Origin: Bathynomus jamesi | Taxonomy: Eukaryota > Arthropoda > Malacostraca > Isopoda > Cirolanidae | Direction of reading: 5' to 3' | Assembly: GCA_023014485.1 (NCBI GenBank) | Contig: JAJOZX010001574.1 | Span: 626,001-690,000 of the forward strand | Length of the DNA stretch: 64,000 bases | In this document: piece after piece, positions 49,601 to 62,300 of the stretch | Position numbering within the stretch: the stretch's first letter is position 1 | Layout: each line of letters starts with the position of its first letter | Position numbers and translations under genes: made by a program | Notes under the pieces: generated by a model | Databases searched by the model: none | What the model saw: the letters and a program-made list of their open reading frames with translations, nothing else | Told to the model about the DNA's origin: nothing

Positions 49601-52600
49601 CTAAGTGTTCGACTATACGATCCCTAATTATTGATTCCAGTAGCTTACCTACAGCAGACGTTAAACTGATTGGCCTATAATTTCCCGCCGCACCTTTATC
49701 GCCTTTCTTAAAGATAGGTGTTACGTTTGCTAACTTGAAATTATCTGGTACGCACCCCTCAGAAATAGACGCATTAAAAATCTTTGTTAGCGGCACAACA
49801 ATGCTATCTTTTAATTCTTTTAGTTGTATGGGATATATGGAATCCGGCCCCGGTGATTTACGCGTTTTCATTTTATCAATATAGCGCATTACCCCCTTCA
49901 CTAACCACGATATTATCCAAAATATTACCATTATCAAAAGGTATTATGTCTATGACCGTAGGGATATTCGTTAGATCTTCTATAGTAAAAACTGACGTAA
50001 AAAATTCGTTTAGCAAGGTAGCCATTTCCTTGTTTTCAGAAACTAGATCTCCGTTTACATTTTTCAAAGGCCCCAAGACACTTTTTACTGGATTTCTATT
50101 ATTGACGTATTGAAAGAATCGCTTGGGGTTTTCTTTACCGTCACGAGCTATGGAGATTTCAAATTCGCGCTTGGACTTTTTTATTACACTTTTCGCTTCA
50201 CGCCTTAGAGATATGTAGTTGTTTCGTAACAACAGATTATCTTTATCGCACTTATATAGCCTATAAGCCCTATCTCTACTCTTTATAATGTCTCCTACTC
50301 TAGAAGTAAACCACAAGGGCTTGTTGTTTACTTTCGCACGCTTAATTTTGTACGGTACACATTCCTCATTTATAGTCCTAAATACCGTTTCGAACGATTC
50401 CCACATTAGTTTTGCGTTGGAGTTCCCCATTACGTTTTCCCAATTGACGTGTGAAAATTTATTTCGAAATTTACTAAAGTCTGCGTGCTGGAAGTTAGGA
50501 ATTTTAGTCGAGTTAGTTGGTTTCGAGTGACTTACTGAGAGGACAAACTCTACCATATTGTGATCGCTATTGCTTAACGGTTCTATTACTTGAAGATCAG
50601 TAATTAGCCTATCATCCGTAGTTATTACTAAATCTAAAATACTGTCCAACCTCGTAGGTTCCCCAACCTTTTGAATAAGAAAGCTATCCTCGAGAAAATT
50701 AACTAAACGATTACCTTCCGCGTCTCCCTGCATTGTATCGTAATTCACGTTGGCGCAATTAAAGTCACCCATAACTAAAGCCTGCTCACTACCGATTATT
50801 CTCTTTAGTTCACGATATAACGCTTCGTCCGTATCAGCTGTTTGATTAGGGGGCCTATATATAACCGCAACAAGAAGTTTGAAATCGTTCAATTTAAGTT
50901 CTGCTATAGTCGAATCTATCGGTTCTGGAATTGAGTGCTTTACTTCTATAACGTTCGCAATATTATCTTTGATATACAACATAACACCGCCTCCTCGCCT
51001 ACCTATTCTGTTTTTAACAAAAAGTCTATAACCTTTAATTTGATACTCCCCTACAAAGTCACGTGTTTCAGTGCTAAGCCACGATTCATTTATCGCAATT
51101 AAATCATAGTCTTTACAAGCAATTAAAGAAAAAAATTCGTTTATTTTATTTCGTAGGCTACGAGCATTTAAGGATAGAACCTTCAAATTGTTTGTAATTG
51201 CGACACCTTCGCGAGCGCAGGGGAAATTTGTGGAATTTACGCTGGGACCGTTCGGGTTGCGGCAGCCTGAAAAGAAGAGACAGTATTATGAAATAGTCTT
51301 CCTAAACGCGCAGCTCCAACGTCATTAAAATGAAGTCCATCTTCGAGGAACAAGTCCCTCCTGCCGTAGAAACTGTTCCAAAAATTTGCAAAATGCACTC
51401 CTTCCTGTTGGCAAAGAGACTTTAGGTTATTGTTAATATAGGTCGCCTTGCTGTAGAAATCGCTTCGTTGGATAATTCGAGGAAGTATACCTGTTAAAAC
51501 AATCTTATTAGTTTTCTCCTTTAGTCGCTCTAATAAGTCCCTATACCTAGCCAGCAGTTCTTCCGATCTAGAATTTAAAACGTTATTAGTACCGACATGA
51601 ATAACATACGTTGTGTCCTCGGTGGTACCGTCTGTAAAATGGTCAACACTATTAGTTATATCCTCCACCCTTGCACCAGGGTAGCAGTAACGGCGCCTAC
51701 GACGAGGGTTTCTCCCACAGAATTCCTCGAGCTGCCCTCGAACAATGGAATCGCCAACGAGTCGTATTTCCGGTTCATCAGCATCTTCGAAACCTAAAAC
51801 AGAAAACGTATTGCTTGTTATTACTGGTAGACAGGTCTTTGCTTTTCTCAATGGGAACTAGGGGAAGAGAGAGGGCTATTAGTACTATTTATATTATTAG
51901 TAGAAACTGAGGCAGGAGGGGTCGTAACTGGAGTCTCAAGGGATTCTAATTTTGCCGTCAGGAGCATCACGCTTTCTTCAAGTCTCACCCTGGCCTCCCT
52001 CTCACGTTCTAACTCGTTCCTCAGCACTTCCATGCTTGAGCACCACCTGCAAACTAACTGTTCATTATTATTAGCCATTGTAAACGCGTAAGCAGCAAAT
52101 TTCCCTTCACAGCGACTGCAAGTACTTGACGGGGGTGCCATGCTTTTAATTAGTTGAACAACAAAAAACAAAACAAAAAACGAGCGTTTGGAAATTAATA
52201 AATTACAACGTAGGTCTACCGCGTTCTTGAAACGCAGAAACAGGTTCTTGTAACACAAATTTATACTAAATTAATATAGAATTAAGCTACCGACAAAAGA
52301 TCTGTAAAAGAAGAGTATTTATAACACTTATCTGTCCGCGATTCGACCCGATTTTTTCCTTTTTTTCACACGGTTTCTGACGACACACTACCTGACCTCT
52401 CGAAGCACGGAAAAATGAACCTTATGACTGCACGTTTTCTGATTGATTTGAAAAACAAAAGGCAAGCCACGTGCAGTAGCCTTGGTTTGATCAAATAATA
52501 TAGTACTGAATAACGTCAATAAATGAAATATATTCGTTAATGAATGATTAGTAGCACGAAGTAATTTAGTTAAGAATGCACGGAACACTTTTTTTTTAAA

Positions 52601-52790
52601 ACACTTCAACGAAAACCACTTATTCAATTGATAACACTTGACACTCGATAAAACACGTCTGTTCACAAGGAAAGACTGATCACATCTCAGTTATGCCCTG
52701 AAAAATTCACCACATGTTTTCTATTAATTGAACATATTAAATATGTTGATTTTCGAGACAAACCATCGTATCTGTTTTTATATATATATA

Positions 52791-52822
<32 letters not shown>

Positions 52823-53273
52823 TATTATATTATATATATTATATATTATTTGTGTGCGTGTGCGTGTGTTATATATTGCTAATGGTATGATAATGTTGAT
52901 AAACTTAGTAGAACTATAGGAAATAAAATAGCATGATTAAACATTATAATGTAGACGTCATGCTACTTAAAAGATTGAGATGCTAGCTGTTTTGTAGAAA
53001 TCAAATGATTAATTTAAATAATTTTGTACATAAATAGTAATAATGATAATGATAATAATGTTTAAGTGGATGTTTAGAGATGGAATTGATGATTCAGTAT
53101 TTGAATCTATTCGAATATGTACAACTAGGCTGAGTTATTAAAGATGTATTTTCATGCATAGCTTAGAACAGCCGCTATAGTTTAACTGAATGAACTATGA
53201 GGAAAGATAACGATATTTGAAATTATGAAATATAAAATGCATGTATTGGCAATCATTCTAGTGTTTAAAAGGG

Positions 53274-53336
<63 letters not shown>

Positions 53337-56300
53337 GTAGTGTGGACCAAAAAAATGAAGGTTTAAAAATCTTTGTTCCACATGAGTAATGTTATTCCTT
53401 TTGCTTATCTTAATCAAATTACAAAATTTGAAACCTCTACGTCAAGTTTTAAGGGTCCCGAGAAAATTGCACTTTTCCTTTTAATGCTGAAAAAATTAGT
53501 TTTTCCTCATTTTCATAAGTTCTGCTTTATTTTTTGTTGGAAATTCTTTACGATTCTTGAAAACTGTTTTGAGCAGGTATTGTTTGTCCTCTTCTTTAGT
53601 TGTCACTGCTTGATTAAATTTTTCAATCAATGCAACACCCCGCTCAGCTGTGTCATTTGTCACTCTAAGGGCACGAACTCTAGCACAGCCTCTTTGGTAC
53701 TCAGGATCTATTCCCCATGTTGATGCAGAATTTTCAGTGAAGAGAGAATTGAGATGTAGAACATCAAAAAGAGATTTAGTCCTTGAAGTAACAAAATCAG
53801 AAATCCTTTTTTCTTTAAAAGAAGCTAGGGTTACCTTTGCTTCTAAACGTTTCAGTCCCTTATTTCTTGGAGGCATTTTGATATTATTTCGCATTTGCTC
53901 CTTTTCTTCAAGGGATATGCTTTTGTCAAAGAAGCTTAATCCAACAAGTGTTTCTGAGAGGTACCACAGATGTCGTTTAATGGCATTTTGGGCTTGCTTG
54001 ATAACACTTGATATCAAAGAATTTTCCTCCATTATTGCAAGATCTTGCAAAAATTTAAGATCAACATTTGGGGCTTCCTCTGGTTGAGAAGCTTTTGCCC
54101 AAGATTTGCGTATACCAATGCAACAAATAACAAATTTCTGTTATTGCATCAAGTTCTTTTTTAGTCATCTTAAATTGATTTTGGAGAAGAAAAAGCTTAA
54201 ATGCATAAATTCCTTTTGCCATCCATCTTGCATGATGGTACGCTCCAGGTCTCTTGAAGGGAGTATTAGAAATGCTTTCTTCTCCAAAAAACAAGAGAAC
54301 AAGTTGAAAAAATTCTTTATAATCATCTCATGGCTGTTTAGAGTTGAGTGCCTCCTTCATGATTAAGACTGTTTGATTTTTTAAATCTTGAACTCTTTCA
54401 ATTATTCTGCAGCTTTGGGAATCAACAGCAGTTGTGATTTGAGAATGATCCATAAAATCCCATTGAGTTTGAATCTTTTGAAGATTGGAATATCAGGTTC
54501 AGAGGAATGGCCCATAGAAGTCCGGAAGACTTGAGATAGGACAATCTCATAAATATGGTGTCTGCAGGCTAAATATAAAAGCTCTTTTCCAAGTTCTTGT
54601 TCAATTTTAGTGCAAGCTCCAGCATGGATTCCGGTATTGGATGCTGTTGTGTCAAATGACAGCCCAATAATTCTCTGGGTCATATCATGTTCTTGCAGGA
54701 GAGAAATGCAAACACGAGCCATCTCCGTACCCGTGCCAGCAGTGACTTTAGGAATTCCCAGCAATTTTTCTTCACCATTCCCACTGACTAACACTGCAAT
54801 CCTTTCCGTTCTTCCTTCGCCTGCAAGAAAAAGTTAAAATATATAATTTATATAATTTATATATATTTATTTTTAATATTTTATTTTATATATATTATAT
54901 TATATATTTAATATTTTATTTTATATTTAATATATTTATATATATTATAATTTATATATATATAATATATAATTTTAAATTAAACGAGTTATTTTAAATT
55001 AAACTTGATTTATTTTAAATTAAACTTGATTCATTTTAAATTAAACGACTTATTTTAAATTAAACTTGATTTATTTTAATTTGAACTTGAGTTATTTTAA
55101 TTTGAAGGTAAAATGGTGTAGATTGTGAAAACTAGCTTCAGACAGTGAAATGTAACCTAATTAAATAGAAATTTAGCTATCAAAATGTTTAATTAAAACC
55201 AACCAGATAATAACACATTGCCTAGTGTGAAAACCAGACCCACAACTAAGTTTTTCACCTGAGAGATAAAATATAAATATGCTAAATTAATCAGACAAAA
55301 AAACTAACCTGATATCTCTGGGAGCATTTTTCCATCCCAATGAAGAACTAAAGGCTCTCCAGGACAAAATGCTTGCTCTTGATATTCTGTTGCTATTTCT
55401 TTGCGTAACTTTTGACGAGTTCGAAGCATAGTAGATTTTGACACTGTAATGTTTTCCAAATTATGGCCCAAAGACTGAGCAACAATAGCATAAGACATAG
55501 CTGCATCTCGATTGGAAAGATTCATTCTATCATAGGCTGCTACAACATTTTTGTCAATAGGCTTTGACTTTTTAGGAGCCAACATTTTCTTTTAAATTGC
55601 TCTTCAGAGGGACCTTGAAAATTCATTTCAAGGTTGTCGTCATTAGTTGATGGTGATGATGATGATGACGATGTGAAATCATCTCTATTGGCAGGCAAGA
55701 ATGATCTTTTAGATCGCTTCTGCTCTTTGAGGGCTCTTTCACACTCTAATTCTTTACGATGAAGCCTTCTTTTCTCTCTTTTTGCAAGAATTTGTTCTAC
55801 TGTACCCATGCTACTTTGTGTAGGATCTTCTTGCTGGCTTAAGTAGAAAAGCTTGTCTTCTTCATTTGACATCATCAAAAGGGCATTAGAGTGACCAATA
55901 TCAAGAATTTCAGCCTTAATTTCATCTTTAAACATAGCTTCTTCAATACGTAATTTTTCCTCGGGCCTTTTTCTGTTTTTCATCAATTTATCATAAAAGC
56001 TTATTAAAGAGTCAATCTTTCGATGGCACTGTCTCTACGCATTGTGGGAATCCTGGCTTTCTCCCAGTAGGTCATCACTTCATCTAAGCAAAGATTAATG
56101 GATCTTCTTCGTCCCAATTTTTCCTCTTTTTGATGGAAGAAATATTTTTGCAAAACTTGCAGTTTTGTAGGTAAGCGGCAACAAAGTATATCTTTATATA
56201 AATGGCCAATGAGCCAAACTTTAATTTTAGAACGAGTAGCCATTTTTAGTTTAAAAAATTAAATTTCTGAAATAGTAAAATAAACCAGTTAAATTAGGAG

Positions 56301-59300
56301 ATAAAAAGGATAACTAAAAGGTTCAAGCCAATTAGGCAAAGCCTTTAATTTAGAGTTGACCAATTAAGGATAATATATTTTATCCAAAATTTTGTTTTCC
56401 ATTAATAATTTTCTCTGAAATAATGATCTAAGATTGTTTTTGTACTCTATTAACACCAAAAATTTCTTAAATAAGGAGAAAGTTTTTCATAAGTTGCAAC
56501 TCAAGAGTTGAGTTGATCATTGATGTTCTAAGCACGCCTATTCATTGGAAAAGTTTTATAAGTCATTAAATCTCGGGACCCCTAAATATTCTCATATTTG
56601 ACCAAAACTTTGCTGACATGTCTATCTGGTCCAAATGAACAAGGGCATTAATGTGGAACAAGGATTTCTTCAACTTTATAATTTACCCCCCATTTTGGTC
56701 CACACTAATATATATATATATATATAATTAGCTATGATAATATTTATTGTTCATGATGTTTGTTACCACGTTACTATACGATTGGAATGAAATATAATAG
56801 CTTCCCCTTAGGTTAGATAAATGAAATTAAAATTAATTTATTTAGTAGTTTCTTGATCTATTTCATAATACAAATATTAGAACAAGGCAAAATTTGTTTA
56901 TGAGTTGACTATATTTATTCTAATTTTATTTTGTGTGGTATCGTTATTAATATGTTAATCCGAAACGATGAGATCACGGATAGCATTAAAGAAATTTTTG
57001 TTATTTGCCTTATATTATAGTTCTTCTATACAAAATATATATATGTTGGTTATATTTACTAGTATATATCCAGAAATGGATCCTGTGCACGAACACTTCC
57101 AGAAAGATAAAATTAACGGATTCACGAACATGGCGGAACGTGCCGGAACGCTGCGTAAGAAGTACTCGAATGTTAGTATGTTTTTGCATGCTTTTGTCTG
57201 ATTTTGTTTGTTTTTGCGTCATGAACGACCATGATAGGATCCCACAGGAGGATTTTTTTTTTCTCGTGAAAGAATGCAAGGATGAATCTTTTTTTTTTAA
57301 AGAGGAAGGCGAGGATGAATCTTTTTTTCCAAGGAGGAAGGAAGGATCAATTTTTTTTTTTTTTTTTAAGGAGGAAGGCGAGGATGAATTTTTTTTTCCA
57401 AGGAAGAAGGCGAGGATGAGTTTTTTTTTAAAGACCATGAAAGACACCTTATAAAGGAGGGACAGTCATGAAGAACGGTGAAGGATCCTCACGAAGGACG
57501 GTGAGGGGGGGAAATTTTCAAATTGATCCAGGTCTGTCTCCCCAAACGCACCCATACTACTCATGACCATTTAAAGCCCGCGTGAAAATTTATTTGATTT
57601 AATTGATGGACTTTTTTCCTGGAAAACTGCGGAATTCGCGCAGAACTTTTGTGAGTAAATTTCCCAAATTCTTATAAGTAAACTGCTTCGGTACACTTAT
57701 TCTTAGATTTAGGAATTTGAATTTAGTGCTATTTCTAGAGTTACACGCAAATCAAAAAACCCTCTGTATAAATTCTTTTTGAGATTTAAATAATTGCAAA
57801 CATTTTCTTTAAATTGAAAATTTGGTTTTTGGAACAAAAATTGTAATCGTACATATCTGTATATGTCTTTCAATTTATGTCTTATTTTGAGTGAAATAAA
57901 ATAAACTTTATACGAGGGAGGGTGTTGTTTTATACTACCTTACAATAGGCCTCTCATGTAAGCTGAGGGTAAATTAACACTGAAATTCGAAATTCAAAGT
58001 GGGCTTCAAGTAAGCCGAGAAAAACTATGCCTATAAAATTGAATGGCCATCCGAGTGGATAGGCAGTCATCCTGAAATAAACGAACGCGCACGCGCAATA
58101 AGTGCAACCGAAAAAGGAGTTGCACTACACATGATTTTAAATATTATTTTTTTTTAATAAGTCATGATTTTAAATAAAAATAAAATATTAAACAAGTCAT
58201 GATTTTAAATAAAAAACATAATTTTAAATAAGTCATGATTTTAAATAAACACTAATTAATGTTTCGAAAGAAAATAATCAAAATTATATAAAAAATTGGT
58301 GAAGAATGAAATCCAAAATTTAATGTAATTAATTAAAGAAATTTTGGGTAATATTCGTTTTAACACCACTCCAAACCATTAAAAAATATTAATATATTCT
58401 GAATCCTCATCGCCATTGCAAGACTATACTCAGGAGTCCTGGGCCAGGACCCTCCCAATAAGGTAAGATTAGGTTGGGTTAGGTTAGGTTGAGTTAGTTT
58501 TTTTAATATAATGAAGTACTTTTTAGGGTAATTTTCATTTGATATGCACGAATTTGACTTCTGTTTTGTGCGCAAATGTATAGTTTTTTAGATAATTTCA
58601 TTTGCTTGGATCTCAAAAACTACTGTATACATTTACACAGAAAAAAAGAAGTGAAATTCGTGCATAACGCATCAAAATTATCCTAAAAAGTACTTTCTTC
58701 TCCTAAAATCTAGAGTGGCGTTAAAATGAATATTCACCGAAATTTTAATATATTTAAATGTAACTAAATAATTTACCTGAAAGGATAAATTTTGTAAATT
58801 CCACTTTCCGTTCGTCCTCCAACGAGAATTTCGGAGCAATCCGCGGGTCTAAAGAAAAGAGTAAGGGAACAAAATATCGCCCTTAAGTCACACTCGCAAA
58901 AGAATTACACAACTATACATATATTTACATCTACGGAAGGAGTTAGTTAATAAAATAAAATCTATGGAAAAAATAGTGGTTGGAAAAAATAATTTTATAC
59001 CAATGGTCAGAGATCCCTCAGCCTTTTATGAATGAGTGACGAATGCACTGGCACCCCGACTTGGCCCTTTTTTTTTAATTTTTAATTCGTATTCAAGTTT
59101 GAAGTGTCCAATACTCTCTCCACAGATTTTATTTTTACAAAATGATCTTCTAGTATAAATTATTAATATTAAATTTCTTTTTAAAAACTTTGGCTTTTAT
59201 ACAGGGTGATAAAAAAATTGCAGTGCATTGATTGTAATTTGTTTCTTTGTTTTTTGTTTCAGATTATTATAATTTATTATATTATTATTATTATTGATAT

Positions 59301-62300
59301 AGTTATTTATTATTATTATTGATGTACTTATTTATTATTATTATTATTATTATTGATATATTTATTTATTATTATTTGATATATTTATTTATTATTATTA
59401 TTATTGATATATTTATTTTATTATTGATATATTTATTTATTATATATTATTATTGATATATTATTTATTATTATTATTATTGATATATTTATTTATTATT
59501 ATTATTATTATTGATATATTTATTTATTATTATTATTATTGATATATTTATTTATTATTATTGATATATTTATTTATTATTATTATTATTGATATATTTA
59601 TTTATTATTATTATTATTGATATATTTATTTATTATTATTATTATTATTATAAGTTCTACGTTATATACAGTAATTATAAAAAAATAATAAAAAAAACAC
59701 TCAGAGCACTGGAACTTTTTGATCACCCTGTATTTGGTTAAAGATTTTTTTTTCTTTTTTTAATCAATTCTGTTTACCCGTTTCTCGCCATTTTTTATAT
59801 CAAAGCTGATATTTGCTCGTAATTACTTTCATAATTTGCATTCAAGTATTTTGCGCGTTGTATGGTGTTATTTAATGTCGTTTTTTAACCCCCTTCGCAA
59901 CATCTAAGGTCGTATGACGGAGGGGACCCGCAGCTTTACGCGGGATCCGAACCAATGGTGGGTCGACGGTAAGCGAAGCGGCGTCGCGACAATGGCTACG
60001 ATGTACGCTTTCGCGTTATACGTTATTCTTATTCTTATTTTTAACTTACCGAAATGTGGAATCCGTTGGAGTGTAGAACTTTCGATTACGAAGGAAGGAT
60101 GAAATACCCCATTCTCCGGACGTTTTGAGACTGAGTCAAATGAAAAATTAAAAGAAATTAATACTTCAGCTGCAAAGAGGATCGTCTTGCGGCTCACGAT
60201 TGACGAAAACCCCGCACCCTGCGGCAAACGCGACGCGATTCCCCGGAATCGTAGTGTACGGGGCTCCCAATCTGTCAATGTAAAATCACACGCGACCCGA
60301 CTCGTTAGTCGTGAACTCAAAGACGATCCTGCGTGCGGCCGTCCTTAGTGTGTAGAATTTCGGTAAAAAGTTGTCATAGAAACCTAAAATTTCTTTAAAG
60401 AATAAAAATTATTAATTTTTAATGACTGAAATTTGGTTTTAAAATTTTATTAGTCATAAAAAATTACTAAAATATCAATTAATTCTTTCTTTTTTTTGCT
60501 CTTTGGAAAAACAGGATTTTAGGCGAATTTTTTTCGGGAGCTGACCATTCACTTAACTTGTTGATAAAAAAATGTAACATTTGAAAAGCATCAATAAGGA
60601 AAGATGTTTTACGTTAGTATTTATGAAAAACATTTTGAGAGAAAAGTGACCAACCTCGAATTGGACATTTCGTCTTTAATTTGCGATTTGGAATCAGATT
60701 TGAGATTGGAGGGTTTCGCGAAGGAGCTTCGAGAAGAACCAGGGACATAAACTTCGCTGTGAAAATAAATTAATCACTGCCAATAAGATATTTACGAAGT
60801 AAATAAAGATAAATGAGTTTACACATAATGGAAAAATAACATTGAATAAAGGAGGAATTTCATAATGTTTAAAAAGAATGTAAAAGTTAACTTTTTATAA
60901 TCATTACCAAAAATGATATAGAATTTAAGTTAAAAATAATATTCGTTTCTTTAAAATTATCAAAAATGGTCGTTCGCAACATGAGAAATGAATCTATTCC
61001 GAAAATAATAATAAAAAAAATTACGATCTTAATAAGCTTTTTTCTCTCAGCAATTTTGGTTCTAATGAAAAAAAAACACTTACTTTTTTCCTTTGGTTAA
61101 GCCTAGGATAAACTCCCTCATTCCTAAGAACATTCGTTTCATGTCCTGATGCAAAGCTATTTGGTACTGCAGAAGAACGCTTTCAAGGGGCGTCTGGATC
61201 TCCTTCACCGCCACATCATCTTCAACGCCGAAAGCAGCCAAAACTGAAATTATAGAAAAAAAATCCTAACACAACAAATTTCATCGAATAACTGCGCGTG
61301 ATAACTTTTGTCAAGGGTAAATTCATGCGCGGGATTAGGTACTATGTTATACAGTCATTTAGGTGAAGTTTTACCCATTATAATTCCTCATATTGAAAGA
61401 AAATTTTTAAAGACTTAAAAGGTGTCCCAAAACATTTTTAACCCTCGTACAGGAACCTTCAATTTACTTACGTTGTTGGAACCATGGGGTCTATATGACC
61501 CCAGCCCTAAAATCTTACAAAATGGTGCTATAAAAAGTCTGTACTGAAACAATGACATGAATGAAACATTGTATTTCATATTTAAAACCTTTTAATGACT
61601 AATATCATCTCTATCAATGTTTTGACCCCCATAATGGTTCCTGATGAGGGATAAAAATGTTGTGGAAAAATATTTTGGTTAAATTTTCATTTTGGAATAC
61701 GAAGTGACAAAAAAATTTCTTTATCGGATGAAAGAAAAGTAGATGTTATTATTAAAGATGTTAATTAAACTTTAATTCTTGTCTTTAGATTAATTTTAAG
61801 TTATTTGAAGATGTTGGTAAGTTGACAATTGATCTTAAATAACATTCTGTTGGGGATCAAAACTGGCCGAGCAAAATAAGTTCTACGCTAAAATTTTCAG
61901 TTGGAGTTAAACGCTGCTTTAACCTCCTTAGTAACGGAAAAAGTCATGTGACGGAGTCATGGAGAGGACTAACAGCTTTACGTTGGATCCGAACCACGGG
62001 TCGCTACATCATCTGGACGCAGAGGATGCTCCTCCAGCCAACTACACTCCAGACCCGCTGTCGCTTAATTTCACTGATCGACGGAAGCTGTGTTGCGACA
62101 CGGCCACGATGTATCCCTATTGATGTTAACAATTCTAAATAACTTGATAGTCTTAACTGGTAAATACTGAGTGAACATCTTTGATTTCAAATGATCCGAG
62201 AATAATATTTGGTGGATACAAATTGTTGGTCATAATGTGATTTTACCTTGTTTGAGAGTTTGGTGACCTGATTCGAGATTCCTGTCCAGGAATGTATCCA

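Larger units (their letters stand above)
53339..56706 (-). mobile_element. DNA transposon with D-D-CxxH-RW-E transposase
   Basis: Inverted ends AGTGTGGACCAAAA and TTTTGGTCCACACT, with further mirrored pieces (TGTTCCACAT / ATGTGGAACA, GGGTCCCGAGA / TCTCGGGACCC). The protein is a divergent relative of that at 22920-24193. The target duplication is hidden in (TA)n. Confidence 0.85.

Noticed and set aside
59904..60320. 138-codon minus-strand frame
   Set aside because: No motif, overlaps a SINE copy, and lies inside a well-defined FReD intron; no splice support.
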